DNA of 64,000 bases from Agelaius tricolor (taxonomy: Eukaryota; Chordata; Aves; Passeriformes; Icteridae), in contig JALJCS010000052.1 in assembly GCA_023055355.1 (NCBI GenBank), positions 1,815,501-1,879,500 of the forward strand, given 5' to 3'. The position numbers and the translations under genes are program-made. Position 1 is the stretch's first letter. Each line of letters opens with the position of its first letter. Below the pieces are notes generated by a model. The model did not search any database. It had not been told where the DNA came from and was given only the letters and a program-made list of their open reading frames with translations. Shown here piece after piece: positions 11,829-24,220 of the stretch.

Positions 11829-14800
11829 ATGGCTGGGGACACCGGGATGGCCGGGAAGGTGGCGCTGCTCCTGTGGGGTGAGTGCCCCGGGCACGGGCCT
11901 GACACCCTGGGGATGGGGAGGGGAGGGGGCACAGGGGGCTGCAGGGCACCCTGGGGTCCCCAATGCCAGCAGTGCCAGTCCATGTTACCCACAGTGGACC
12001 TTGGTGGGCCTGGGGATGTAGGGTGGCTTTGGGGGGAGGAATTTGGGGATGGGGATGTGGGCACAGGAATGTGGGGACTGGCACCTTTGGGCTTAGGCAG
12101 CTCTGGGGATAGGGACAAGGGAACTGGGATGCAGGGAGAAGAAATGTGAGGATGTGGCCATGGGGATGGGATCATGAGCTGGTGGGGGTGACCTGGGCCA
12201 GCATGGGCTGTGTCTGTGGTGTCCTTGTGCCCAGGGTGTCCACAGTGTCCCCATATTCTTCCTTAGCCCAGGGTGGCCTCAGTGTCCCTGTTCCCAAGGC
12301 ATCTGTGCCACACAGATGTGGTGCATGGGTGGCTGTGACACAGACATGTCCCCCTGCCTTGCCAAAACTTTTGGGCACCATCCAGAACACTTCCCCACAA
12401 GAATTGCTGTCCCTACCGAGACAGTTTGGGGACAGCCACCACACCCCATGCCCCCGTGCTGCTGTCCCCACGATGCCACCCCCCCCCAGACCTGTCCCTT
12501 CTCCCTTCCAGCCCAGACCCTCGGCCTCGCTGGTGAGTCCTTGGGGGATGCCATGGCCCCACCCCGCTGTCCCCAGCCCCACACTGGCCCTGGCAGGCTG
12601 GTGTCCCCTGTCACCCACAGGTGCCCAGACCACCCAGCTCCTGGTGGAGCCCCCTGGAGGCCGGCAGTGCTGTGGGACCGGGTGACACTGACCTGCCAGG
12701 GCTCGGGGACCGCCGGTGTCAGCACCTGGTACAAGGACGGGCAGCGCTGGGGGCAGCAGGGACATGACCGCCTCATTGTCACTGAGAGAGGCACCTGCAC
12801 GTCTGAAAGACCCAGCACTGGACGCAGCCCCCCCTTGACAATCTCAAATTGTGAGGGGGGATCTTTAATGATCAGGGTTACTCCTAAGAGGTTTGGGTGG
12901 GCTCCACTCCATGGGTGGCCTCACACCCCCTGGCTCTCAGCACGAGAGCCTGTCCACAGGACACCTGGACATCCCAGTGCACCCCAGTGCACCCCAGTTC
13001 ACCCAGATGTCCCTGGTGCCTTGGACACCCACCTTGGACCTGTCTCAACCCCTCAGTGGGATGGAACCCTCCTGTCCCACAGATGAGCTGGTGCTGCAGG
13101 TGCCAGCACGGGCACTGCTGGAGGGGGACACAGTGACACTGCGCTGCCAGGACTGGTGGAACCACACGGACACCAAGGTGCGAATTTACCGGGACAAGAA
13201 GGACCTGAGGGGGCCCATCAATGGGACTGAGCTGTCCCTGTCCCATCTGCAGCTGAACCACAGCAGCAGCTACAGCTGCGGGGGCTTGGTGAGGTCCTTT
13301 ATGTCACGGTCAGCAGCAGTGACAGTGATAGTGCATGGTCAGCACCCCCATGCCTGGAACTCCAATGTCCTCACATCCCAAAGCCACTTCCCAGCAGACT
13401 CAGAGTCACAGTCCTCAACTCTCCTCTTCTTCCCTGAGCTCTTCTCGGTGCCGGTGTTGGGGGATCCCCCCAAGCACACCAAGGAGTCCCCTCTGACTCT
13501 CAGCTGCCTCAGCACCCCCAGCCCCCTGCAGCCCCGAGCCCCCCTCCTGCACGTGTTCTACCAGGATGGGCAGGTGGTGGGGGGCCCGCAGGGGTCCCCG
13601 CAGCTGCTGGTGCCCGCCCTGGGGGTCTCCCACTCGGGGAATTACAGCTGCCAGGTGCACTCTGAGGAGGGGCCGTGTGGAATAGCAGCACCTGGCTCTG
13701 TGTCACGGTGCGCAGTGAGTGTGGGGATGGGCACGGGGAGCCCCCACGGCCTGCTTCTGTCTTCTGGTTGGGTACCTCCATGTCCCCCTGACACCTTTCT
13801 TGGGTCCTTCCATCACTCCCCTTGTCCCCTCCCCCCTCTGTGGTGTGACCCTGTGACCCCATACCCAAAATCCCCCACCACACCCATCCCCCCCGTCCCT
13901 ATCCCCTCACACTGGCTACCAGCCCCTCCCTGTGGCCTCAGCCTTGTCTCTGTCCCCAGAGTGCCTGTGGCCAATGCCACCATCACTCCCAGTCCCCTGT
14001 CACGCCAGGTGTGTGCAGGTGACAATGAGACTCTGCACTGCTCAGCGCAGGTGGGCTCAGCCCCTGTCACCTTCACCTGGCTGCACAATGGGCAGGAGGT
14101 GGCCCGGGGTCCCCTCCTGGGGCTCAGGGACATCGATGGGGGACATTGGGGCACCTACCAGTGCATGGCCACCAACCAGCTGGGACAGGACGGGCACTGC
14201 GTGTTCCGGGCACTCAGCCCAGACCTGGCCCTGGAGGATACACTGTGGGACAAAGGGACACACAGGGACATAAGTGGGGTTACACGGGGTCACTGTAGGG
14301 TGCAGGACCCCTAGGGTGATGGGTGACCCTGATGTGTCCCCCTCTGTTTCTTGCAGTGGCGGCAGGGGTCGGTGGGGCCCTTTTGTTCCTGCTCCTGCTC
14401 GTGGGTGTTACTGTGGCCTGGCACTGCAGGCACCGTGTGGGTGGGTGATACTGGGGGGACAGGTGTCCCAGGGAGCTGCAGAGGCCCCCAGAGTTGGGGA
14501 GTAAACGGGAAGATCCCACAGCCCCAAAATTGTGACCTTGTCTGGGGGTCCTGTAGAGTATGGTGATGTGCTGGAAGGTTCTGCAGGGATGTTGGGGGTT
14601 TTTCAGGGGCCCTGGGGGTGATGGGTTTTTCTGTCCCTGGCAGGCTTTAGGTCCTTGAGGCTGACTTGGTCAGGGGGTCGGGAGAGGTTAATGATTTCTG
14701 GGGGGCTTCAGGGATGCTTGGGGGTACCATGGGAGTTCAGGAATCCTGATAAGGTTCAGGGCCCTGGGACCTAACAGTCACCCATCCCCTCCTTCCTTTG

Positions 14801-15176
14801 AAGCTGCCAGGAAGCAGCAGGAAAGGTGAGTGGGGGGCTCAAACCAACTGCTCACCTTTTCCCCCAACCCCCAAGAACTCCCATTCCCTCTCCCACATCC
14901 CCTTTATTCCCTCAGGGCCCCGCCGGATCCCCCAGAGGAGGGGGAGGTGCTGTACACCCACGTCGTGGTCACCAAGAGGGCAGGGGGTGAGTACGGGGAG
15001 GACACACGCAGAGGGACACGTCACCCACCAGTGTCACCCCACCCAGATCCCACAGCCCATGTCTCTCGCAGCGTCCCCCTGTGCCACCACCCTCCAGGAT
15101 GCCCAGGTGACCAACACGGAGGGGACCCCAGGGGTGACCGTGGGAACCCGGTGACATCGACGGGAATGTGCTGTGA
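11829..15176 (+). pseudogene. FCRL unit U3, full-length but frameshifted
   Basis: Exons: signal 11829-11877, mini-exon 12512-12532, D1 12621-12850, D2 13083-13337, D3 13398 or 13437 to 13714, D5 13962-14273, TM 14357-14440, tail 14804-14825, 14916-14986 and 15072 on. The split signal peptide with a 21-bp second exon is an FcR-family hallmark. Lesions: one C lost from the C6 run in D1 (stop follows at once), the usual D3 acceptor reads TG, a 1-nt deletion near the end of D3, no D4, and a 5-nt deletion in the last exon giving TGA at 15152-15154 instead of 15174-15176. The third tail motif reads DIDGNVL even if the frame is restored. One frame stays open for 473 codons from 12893 to 14314 across D2, an intron, D3, another intron and D5. 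The D1 lesion is in a homopolymer and could be a sequencing error. Confidence 0.75.
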
Positions 15177-16160
15177 CACTGGGGGAACTGGGGGCACTAG
15201 GGGTCCCCACCCATGGGCACCCACTCATGTGTGTCCTGCCACTAAAAACTGTCCCAATCCCTGCCGGTGGGGGCACAAAGATGCCAAAGGGCTGAGAGAA
15301 GAACAATTTGCTGAAACAGCAACCAGAGATGGAATGAAACCAACAGCAACAACGTTCAGAGTCCAAATGGTCACACAAGGAACGATTTCCAGGGAAAGCC
15401 ACAACGAGGAACAAACCCCAGATGTTTCCCTCAGCACATTTCTCCACCAGAGGAAGTGACAGGGCCCTGGACCTTCCTTGCTCTGGTGGCCAAAGCAGCC
15501 TTCAGGAGGCTCTGGATTCTCTTGTTCCCTGTCCCAAAGCCCTCCCCTGCCATGTTCCCCACATGAGGATGTCACAAAGGCCCCATGGGGGTTCTGGAGC
15601 CTCCCCCTTTTCCAGGGCAGTCAGGATCAGGCCATGGCACAGGGCAGGGTGTCAGAGACAGGAAAAGTTTGATGTCTGGAAACATTTTGGAACACCTGTC
15701 TGTGGTAGGGGTGAGTCAGGCCTTCCTTTGGTGAGACAGGGCCCCGCCTGTCCATCAGTTTGTCAGCCATGGCACACTGGGGACAGTGTGATGCTCTGCC
15801 AAAACCAGCTCCTGAGTGGCCGGGTGACCAGAAGTGCCAGCTATGGAGAGGGCCCTTGGTGGCCCAACTGGCTCAAAAGGCAGAGCATGAGGTAGCCAAG
15901 TCCCTGACTGTGTCTCCTCTTGAGAGTGTCTGTCCCATCCAGGCTGGAACTCAGGATTGGGAAACTCATTTAAATAAGAAATGTCTGCCAAAGAAAGTGG
16001 GAACATTTCTGGAATGGAAAGAAGACCCACATCTAAAACTTTTTTCATTTCAAAAATGATTTGGCTTTCAGACCAAAAGGTAGGAAAAGGAATAACAGCT
16101 GTTTCCTAGGAAATTTATAAACCAGAACAGAACAAACAACACAAACCCAGAACTTTCCCT
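15177..16160 (+). other. 3' flank of U3, no gene seen
   Basis: This is the standard 3' flank of the units, collinear with 8639-9629 and 55807-56790. It leads directly into module C. Confidence 0.5.
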
Positions 16161-16560
16161 CCCGCTCAGCGCTGTTGGTTTTTGTGGCAGTTATAACCGC
16201 GGCCAGCAGGGGGCGCTGCAGGGAGCACTCCCGGCCAGCAGGGGGCGCCCCGCTCCAGCTCCATCCCCTCAGGGGCCATGGCGGCCTCGGGCGGGAGGGA
16301 GGAGGGCAAATCGCTCCTTTTGCAAACTCACGGCCGCCAATCGGTCCCGGCACCACCACCGGCCGCGGGCAGGAGCCGCCAAGGCAGCAGGTTGGATCCC
16401 AGTGCCCACTGGCAGCGTAGCAGTGTCCCGGGGCCAGGCACACGCCCTGCACAACACCTGCAACCACTCTATGATCCCAAATGGAAGGAAAGCAGCACCT
16501 GACCCTTGACAGGTTTTGGGTCCACAGCAGCACTTCTGGTGGTTTTACCCCACAATTCCT
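16161..16560 (+). promoter_or_regulatory. Inter-unit module C: tandem CTCF-like pair
   Basis: CTCF-like motifs lie at 16203-16216 and 16235-16248, 32 bp apart on +. The ATGGCGGC start is at 16278, with only 74 codons open. The usual donor is not at the usual place because about 1.28 kb of extra sequence (16561-17842) intervenes. A matching CAG|GTGAGG follows at 17842/17843. Confidence 0.6.
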
Positions 16561-17842
16561 GCAAATCCTCAGCCTTTCTCTCCCTTTTCCTCTTTCAGCC
16601 CTGTCACAGCCAATCTGGAAATGTTGAATTGCTCTGGAATGTTGTGGAAAGCTGATGTTCAGTCCTGGCTCTGCCCGGGCTCCTCAGGGGGCTCCAGAGC
16701 ACATTTGGAGTTCCTGCTCTTCCTGGGCCACTGCTGGTCCCATCTGCAGGGAAAGGAAGAGCAGATGGAGCGCAGAGCCACAGCTCCAAGGGCTCTGCAG
16801 CTGCCGCTGGAGCACAGGGACAGCCCTGGCCGGGAGCAGTGCCTTGGGAGGGAAAAATGGGGAGAAACTGGCTCTGGTTGGTCCAATGTCCCTGTTCTGC
16901 TCAGGGACTGGCAGACCCTTAAGGAGGTGTTGCAATTAGTTCTGGAGTTCCACATCCCTGTGCACAAACACAGGGTTCTGGTGCCTCTCCTGAGGATTTT
17001 GGGATCCTGCAGCTGAGGCAGCAGCAGCTGGAGCAAGTGGGCCACTGGAACAGCACCTGGCCACGGAGAGGAGCAGGAGTGCCGGGAATTCTGCAGGGCG
17101 CTCAGACGAGGGCCACAGGGCACCGCTTGCCATTCCTGCTCCCCCCAGATTTTGGGAGGGAGCAGTGAAACCCATCGGGCTCCCAAACCCCTCAGGGCTC
17201 GGGCACAGCCTCACAGGAGGTCCCAGCCCAGGCCTTGGGGATGATTCGGGCTCGTTCCCGACAAAGGGCAGCGCTCCGGGAGCGGTCGGCACATCCCGAA
17301 GGAGCAGCCCGGGGCTGCTGGAGCCCGAGTGCTGCGGGCAAGGACGGCGTGAGGGAGCCGGGCCCCGCTCAGCCGGCGCTGCCCCAGGAACGTCTCATCC
17401 TGCAGGAACTCGGCAGCCTCTGCCGGTGCCGGCCCCGGGGCTGTCGGGGGGCGCGGCCGGAGGGGCCGGGGAGCAGCGGGTGGGAGGGGCCGGGATGGAG
17501 GGACCGGGACCCCACTGGGGAGCCCCGAGCGTGGAGGGAGCGAAACGGCGGAGGGGAGACCTCAGGACAGGGGGGAGCAGAGACCCTGCGGTGGGGTCTG
17601 TGGAAAGGAGGGACCGCAATGGTGGTCCCGGAGCACCGGGAAAGGGCCCAGCTGCCATCGCGCTGCGAGTGCCGGGACGGTCACGGGGTGTCCAAACCGA
17701 CTGTGGCAGCGTGTCCGAAGCCACTGTCGCGATGTGTCGGGACCGAGCGTTGCCAGGGTAAGGACCCCCCAGCTCCGGGAAGTGGAGGGGTACCCTGGAA
17801 GGGGCGGGGCAGAGCCCTGTCTATTCCCTGTGCCCTGTGCAG
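16561..17842 (+). other. CpG-rich segment unique to module C, related to cluster edge
   Basis: Relative to the other modules this is a 1.28-kb insertion, or the others carry a deletion. Its first part (about 16590-16700) resembles 57225-57340 at the right edge of the cluster. About 17200-17800 is dense in CpG and looks like a CpG island. No protein family was recognised in its open frames. Confidence 0.5.
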
Positions 17843-19127
17843 GTGAGGAGGGCAGGGATGGAGCAGCTCTGGGAACACCTGGAATCCAGACAGGGTCACT
17901 CCCTACAGCCCCACCATGGCAGCAGGCAGAGCCACTGCTCTCTATTCCCTCACTTTTCCCTCTTGTCAGGCAGCCGAGCAAGAACCCAAATATTCTTCCC
18001 AGGACATTCCAAAGGGCTTCAGGTTTGAGACAGGAATGAGGAGGGACCCAGTCAGGTTGTTGTGCAAAACATTATTGTGTTTGCAGAAGTTAGGGAGCTA
18101 TCTCAGACCCTTGCTGCTAGGGACAAAGTGATCAATTGCTGCATTTCCGGACTGCTTCCTCCAGAGCTGCCCTTGCAGGAGTCGTTTCCAGACAGCCTTG
18201 CTCTGAAAACCATCAAAGACCCTGGCAGAGCCACTGCTTGGGCCCCCTTTGGGGTTTGTGCTTCTTGCAGGGCTGAGCAAACCACAGGCAGGCCTTTTTC
18301 CCCCACAGAATTCTCATCTCTGCGGCACTTCCATAGACACAGAGCCCCTCAGAATCTCTCTGGGGCGATGCCCAGGCTGCCGGCACCTTGTGGGGCCATG
18401 GCTGGGCTTGGGTCACCCCAAAATCTAAGGCACCCAGGGAAGGCACTGAGATGCACAGGCCCACCCAGCAATTGCCCATTCCTGGGACCTCCATTCCCAT
18501 GGGAACCAACCATGGGACCCTCTTTCCTTGTGTCCCACCCTCCCTGGTACCCCCATCCTAATACTGACATTCTCCAGGATCTCCATGGCCCAGGACCCCA
18601 TTCCCAAGGAACCCTCTCCTGTTCATTTCATCTCCTGCAATCCTCCTTCCCCCTGGACCTTGATTCTACCAGGACCCCCATTCCCATGGGACCCCCCCAT
18701 TCCCCCAGCATCCCCATCCCCTGACCCCAAATCCCTGGAGCCCACGTTCCCCTGGGACTCCCATCCCTAAGTCCCCCCAGCCCTGGGCACCCCCATTGCC
18801 ATGGCACCCCCATTCCCAGTGACTCTCCCTCCTCAGCGCCCCCATTCCCAGGGACCCCATCCCTGGGACCTCCCATACCCCTGGACACCCATTCCCCATT
18901 CCCAAACCCCCTGAGCCCCCCACTCCTGGGAGCCCCATGTCCCACCTTGTCCCACCCAGCTTTGTCCCCATCCTGCCCACAGCCTGTCCCCAGCTTGTGG
19001 CCACCCTGCCCCCACCAGGTGCCACCTACGCATGAGGACGAGACCTGACCTCTCTTCCTTCCCCTTTGGCCAAAGAGCCACCACCCAGGGGACAGCCACC
19101 CCTGGCAGCGAGTGACAGCCAGTGCAC
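17843..19127 (+). other. Upstream region of U4
   Basis: Returns to the shared unit upstream sequence (compare 5341-6500). It ends in the 5' UTR before ATG 19128. No other gene is visible. Confidence 0.5.
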
Positions 19128-20132
19128 ATGGCTGGGGACACCGGGATGGTCGGGAAGGTGGCGCTGCTCCTGTGGGGTGAGTGCCCTGGGCAGGCATTTG
19201 ACACCCTGGGGATGGGCCCTGGTGAGGGAGAGATGAGTGGGTAGGGGGCACAGGGGGGCTGCGCAGTTCCTTGTGATCCCCAGGGCCACCAGGGCATGGA
19301 GCCCAGTGTGACCAGAGCTGTGGGATGGCCGTGCGGACAGGAAAAGGGGGACAGGAACAGGGGAACTGGGATGAGTGCACAGGAGCATGGGATGGAGATG
19401 TTGGGACAAGGATGTGGCAGAAGGAACCTTGGGGCTGGGGCAGCTGTGGGGACAGGGACACAGACATGCAGGAACAGGGACAAGGGGACAAGCACCCTGT
19501 GTTTGGGCCATGGGGACAGGTGCCACCAAAATGGGATCATGGGAACAGGGCTGTGGGGATGTGTCTGTGGGTCTGGCAGGGGTGACCTGTGGTAGCACAG
19601 GGTCCCCATGCCTGAGCAGGTGTTGGCTGCTGCTGTGTCCCTGTCCTTGAGACATATGTGCGACACCAATGCCCCCACTCCCTTTTTCAGGGAAAGCCCC
19701 CACCCCCAGTGCCATCGTGCCTCTGTCCCCATAGTGCCACCCCCACCCAGCCGTGTCCCTTCTCTCTTCCAGCCCAGACCCTCGACCTCGCTGGTGAGTC
19801 CTCGGGGGATGCCATGGCCCCACCCCACTGTCCCCAGCCCCTCACTGGCCCTGGCAGGCTGGTGTCCCCTGTCACCCACAGGTGCCCAGACCACCCAGCT
19901 CCTGGTGGAGCCCCCCTGGAGGCCGGCGGTGCTGTGGGACCGGGTGACACTGACCTGCCAGGGCTCGGGGACCGCCGGTGCCACCACCTGGTACAAGGAT
20001 GGGCGGCACTAGAGGCAGGAGGGATGCGACCCCTTCAAGGTCACTGAGAGTGACACCGACATGTGTGACAGACCCAGAACTGGGCTCAGCCCCCCTGGGA
20101 CAGTCTTAAATGGTGTGGAGTTTTGGGAGTCC
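19128..20132 (+). pseudogene. FCRL unit U4, 5' fragment cut off by an LTR
   Basis: Exons: signal 19128-19176, mini-exon 19773-19793, D1 19882-20112. The signal peptide is normal in form (start MAGDTGMVGK, then QTLDLAG). D1 holds a TAG at 20010-20012, where other copies have a Trp codon just after the KDG motif. About 20 bp after the D1 donor the unit ends in LTR-1, and the sequence beyond it is in the opposite orientation. D2 to tail are absent. This is a dead fragment. Confidence 0.8.
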
Positions 20133-21054
20133 TGTGAGAGTCAGTCCAAATTTTCCCTCATCTGCCTCACGATCCTCATTGGGGAACCACTGAAGAGAAG
20201 ACCCCCCCTGTCTAAAATCTCTGGCTCTGAAGGAGAAAGTCACATGCCAACAAGGCCCTGAGACCTGAGAGCATTGCTAAGTTTTTGTTTTCACAGGTGT
20301 TGTTTGCTGTATGCTACACCAAGCCCAATGAGAAGAAGAAGGGGGCACCGTGCCCTTTTTGCAACAATAGCCTGGGAAGCTGTCCCACCTCTCGGCCTGG
20401 CTGGACTTTTCCTGAGTTCTGGGTGGTCCCCTGCAGAAGACCCTTCTCACTCATTTGCAACCACTGTGACAGACAGACTGAGATGTAAGAAGCCTTTCCA
20501 TCAAAGACCGAGACATGAAACCCCTTTGTGAGAAGGCCCCCTCTCCTCCTTCCAAGGCCCGGGACTGAAACCCCCAACCCGGCAGAGATGTGCAGGGGGA
20601 GGCAAGCTGACCAAAGCAAGATGGATGTTGCAGGTGTGAGCATTGGGCCATGAACACAACGGCTCTCGCCTACTGCTGAGAACAGGGACTGTGTGTACCC
20701 TTTGCAAATGCCATTCCCCCTTCCCCCATTGAAAGAGAGTAGAATTGGAGTCCAGATGAACTGCACCTCTGAGATCTCCCCGATGAAACAGGCAGATCCT
20801 CAGCTGGACTGCACCAAAGGACTTCGTCTCTATGTTTGGTAGCTATATTCCCCCTCTTTCTCTCTCTTTTTTCTCTCTCTTTCTCTTTTTCTCTCCCTTA
20901 ATCTCTCTATCGCATTTTGCTATGGTCATTCAATAAAGGTGCATTTGTTTTGATTATTACTGCAAATCCCCTGTGCCCTGTCAGTTTTTTTTTTCCACTC
21001 TGAGATCAATCCACGAACCATCTCGAAACTCATTCGTAAGGACGGATCGTGACA
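20133..21054 (+). mobile_element. Solo LTR-1 (endogenous retrovirus), at an orientation switch
   Basis: The element begins TGTGAGAG and ends GTGACA. It has a polyadenylation hexamer at 20932-20937 and a long pyrimidine tract before it. It is clearly the same family as LTR-2 (48253-49212). No internal retroviral genes are present, so it is a solo LTR of about 922 bp. Its flanks do not match as a target-site duplication: the left flank is U4 intron on +, the right flank is an FCRL signal exon on -. Confidence 0.8.
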
Positions 21055-21064
21055 CCCCAGCCAT
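21055..21064 (-). pseudogene. Ten-base remnant of an FCRL signal exon
   Basis: Read on the - strand this is ATG plus seven bases of the signal exon, preceded by the usual 5' UTR (21065 on). It is cut by LTR-1 after ten coding bases. It marks the former 5' end of a minus-strand unit whose body is not in this window. Confidence 0.7.
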
Positions 21065-22899
21065 GTGCACTGTCTGTCACTCACTGCTGTGGCCATCACT
21101 CCCCTGGCTGGTGGCTCTTTGGATGAAGGGAAAGGAGCGAGGTCACGTCTGTCCCCACGTGTAGTTGGGCCTTGGTGGGAGGAGGGTGGGGACAGGATGG
21201 GGGCAGGGTGGGGACCTGATGGGACATGGGGGTGATGGTGGCACATGTTTGTGATGGTGGGACATGGTGGGGACATGGTGTTGCCAGAATTTTGAGGCTG
21301 AGGCAGTACAGGGTGCCAGGGATGGGTGTTCAGGGTAATGGGAGGCCCGGGGATGGCGTCTGTGGGGAATGGGGGACCCAAGGATTTGGTGGACTCAGGC
21401 TTGGGGTGAGGGTCCCAGAACAACGTGGCCTCCAGGGATTTGTGATCATGGGATGGGGCGGAGGGATTGGCATGCCATGGGAATGGGATTCCTGGTGGAA
21501 CCAAGGCCCCCAGGGGAAGGGGGATCCCAAAGGTCAGAATTACCAAGCTGGGGTTCCTTGGGAATTAAGATCCTGGGGACTGCCAGCCCTGGGATGATGG
21601 CCCAGGGAAGTTGGGATGGAAGGAGTGGGGATCATATGGCTGGGGTGCCAGGGGAAGGGGGTGCCAGGGATGGACAGTTGCTTGGGTGGGCTGGTGGGTC
21701 ACAGCTCCTTCCCTGGGTGCCTCAGATTTTGGGGTGACTCAGGGCCTAGCACTGCTCCCCTGGGGTGCTCGTTTCCTGGGCATAGGGGTCCTGGGTAGCT
21801 CTGCTGCTGTGCCCTTGACTTTTTTGAGTCTTTATTTATCTTTTTTCTTATTTTCCTCACTTTTCTGCCAGGTCCCATCATGCCCCGTTCCCAGCTCAGC
21901 AATCCTGGAGAGCACCTGAGCAGGGAATGAGTTGGGATGACTCAGAGGAGGGGGGAAACGGGGAAGTGGGGGGTGCAGGGAAGGGTGGGGAGGCTGTGGG
22001 GGATGGGAGTGTTGAGCTGTGCCCCCCAACACTTTCTCTCTCCTGCAGAAGAAGGAAGAGGCCGTTTGTGCTGAGTATCATGGGGGTGGAGGGTTCTGTC
22101 CTGAGCAGCAAATCCAGGGGGGGTCCTCTCATGAGAGGATCCTGTCCCAGGGGGTGACACAGCCTAGTATGGGGGGTCCTGTCCCAGGGTATGGCAGTTC
22201 CGGAAATGTCCCTGCACATTCCTGGCCAGGTACCTGTCCCAGGGGTGGCACATCCTGGGGACCCCTGTCAATGCAAGGCTGGGGCCCAGCCATGGCCCAG
22301 CCCCACTGCACAGGGATGGCCATAACCCAGCCCTGCTCTGCCCAGCCCCAGGTGGCAGCCAGCACCTGAGGGTCCCCCCTGCGCCCTTGGCTTTGATTCT
22401 GGCAGCTTTAGAGCTGCTGCAGAGGTGAGAATTCTGTGGGTGGAAAAAGGCCCTGCCTGTGGTTTGCTCAGCTCTGCAAGAAGCACAGAACCCAAAGGAA
22501 GCTCAAGCAGTGGCTCTGTGAGGGCCTTTGATGGTTTTCAGAGCAGGGGTGGCTGGAAACTGCCCCGTGCAGAGGCAGCTAAGAGGCAAGCAGTCTGGAA
22601 ATGCACCAACTGATCATTAGGTCCCTTGCAGCAAGGATCTGAGAGAGCCCCAGAAACCTGCAAAGACAACAATCTGTTCAAAAACCTGACCTGGACCCAC
22701 GTCCTTCCTGTCTCAAACCTGCAGCACTTTGGAAAGGCCTGGGAAGAATAAATGAGTTCTGATTCGGCTCCTAGACAACAGGGAAATGTGCGGGAATACT
22801 GAGTAGGGGCTCTAACCCACAGCCATGGTGGGGCTGTGGGGAGTGACCCTGTCTGGATTCCAGGTGTCCCCAAAACTGCTCCATCCCTGTCTTCCTCAC
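21065..22899 (-). other. Minus-strand unit upstream region, gene body lost
   Basis: This is the reverse complement of the shared upstream region (compare 10052-11828). The ISRE-like site is degraded here (about 22032-22042). It once served the unit whose signal exon is cut at 21064. No intact gene is present. Confidence 0.55.
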
Positions 22900-23330
22900 C
22901 TGAGTGAAAGGCTGAGGGTTTGCAGCAATTGTGGTGTAAAGCCACCAGAGGTGCTGCTGTGGACCCGACACCTGCCTGGGGTCGGGTGCCGCCTTCCTCC
23001 CATTCGGGATCATGGAGAGCAGCCACGGGTGTTGTGCAGGGCGTGTGCCTGGCCCCGGGACACTGCTACGCTGCCAGTGGGCACTGGGATCCAACCTGCT
23101 GCCTTGGCAGCTTCTGCCCGCTGCCGGTGGTGGTGCTGGGACCGATTGGTGGCCGTGAGTTTGCAAAAGGAGCGATTTCCCCTCCTCCCTCCCGCCCGAG
23201 GCCGCCATGGCCCCTGAGGGGATGGAGCTGGAGCGGGGCGCCCCCTGCTGGCCGGGAGTGCTCACTGCAGCACCCCCTGCTGGCCGCGGTTATAACTGCC
23301 ACAAAAACCAACAGCGCTGAGCGGGAGGGA
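22900..23330 (-). promoter_or_regulatory. Inter-unit module D: tandem CTCF-like pair, reversed
   Basis: On - the motifs are at 23251-23238 (intact core) and 23283-23270, where the second reads GGGGGTGC (a CpG to TpG change). Spacing is again 32 bp. The ATGGCGGC start is at 23208-23206 (about 145 codons open) and the donor CAG|GTGAGG lies at 22900/22899. The module lies about 0.94 kb beyond the U5 stop, as expected for its orientation. Confidence 0.6.
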
Positions 23331-24220
23331 AAGTTCTGGGTTTGTGTTGTTGGTTCTGTTCTGCTTTATAAATTTCCTACTACAGAGCTATTATTCCTTT
23401 TCCTGGAATAAAAACACTTTTGCCTGGAAGCCCCATCAGTTTTGAAATTAAAGAAAATATTACACACTGTCTTTTTTCCATTCCAGGAATGTTCCCACTT
23501 TCCTTGGCAGATATTTCTCATTTAAACGAGATGCTAACTCTTTGGTTGGGGACAGACACCCCAAAAGGAGACAGGATCAAGGACTTGGTCACCTCATGCT
23601 CTGCCTTTTAAGCCACTTGGGCCACCAAGGGCTATGTCCCCAGCTGGCACTCCTGGTCACCCAGCCACTCAGGAGCTGGCTTTGGCAGAGCATCACACTG
23701 TCCCCAATGTGCCACGTCTGACAAACTGATGGACAGATGGGGCCCTGTCTCACCAAAAGCAAGGCATGACCCAGCCCTGCCACACGCAGCTTTTCCAAAA
23801 TGTCTCCAGACATCAAACTTTTCCTGTCTCTGACACCCCACTCTGTGCCATGGCCTTATCCCAACTGCCCTGGAAAAGGGGGAGGCTCCGGAACCCCCAC
23901 GGGGCCTTTGTGACATCCTCGTGTGGGGAACAGGGCAGAGGAGGTGTTTGGGACAAGGAAGAAGAGAATCCAGAGCCTCCTGAACGCCACTTTCGCCATC
24001 AGAGCAAGGAAGATCCAGGGCCCTGCAAGATTCCTGTGGTGGAGGAAACCGGCTGGGGGAAATGTCTGGGCTTTGTTCCTTATTGGGGGCTTTCCCTGGA
24101 AATTGTTCCTTCTGTGACCACTTGGACACTGAACCTTGTTGCTGTTGCTGTTGGTTTTACTCTCTCTCATTGCTGTTTCAGGAAATTGTTCTTCTCTCAG
24201 CCCTTTGGCATCTTTGTGCC
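23331..24220 (-). other. 3' flank of U5, no gene seen
   Basis: Reverse complement of the standard unit 3' flank. Its start (24220 leftward) is former 3' UTR. A deletion in the last U5 exon moved the reading frame into it. Confidence 0.5.

Noticed and set aside
12146..12685. Reading the U3 signal region and D1 as one continuous exon
   Set aside because: The mini-exon and D1 have clear donor and acceptor sites shared with all units; the open run is intron that happens to lack stops.
18628..19996. Long minus-strand open frames (over 280 codons) opposite U4 and similar ones opposite the other units
   Set aside because: They are shadows of GC-rich repetitive upstream and intron sequence rich in short GGG/CCC patterns; the real exons lie on the other strand with consistent splice phases.
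20340..20530. Possible zinc-finger-like protein in LTR-1 (CPFCNNS with later cysteines)
   Set aside because: It lies wholly within the LTR, has no equivalent intact frame in LTR-2 and lacks coding context.
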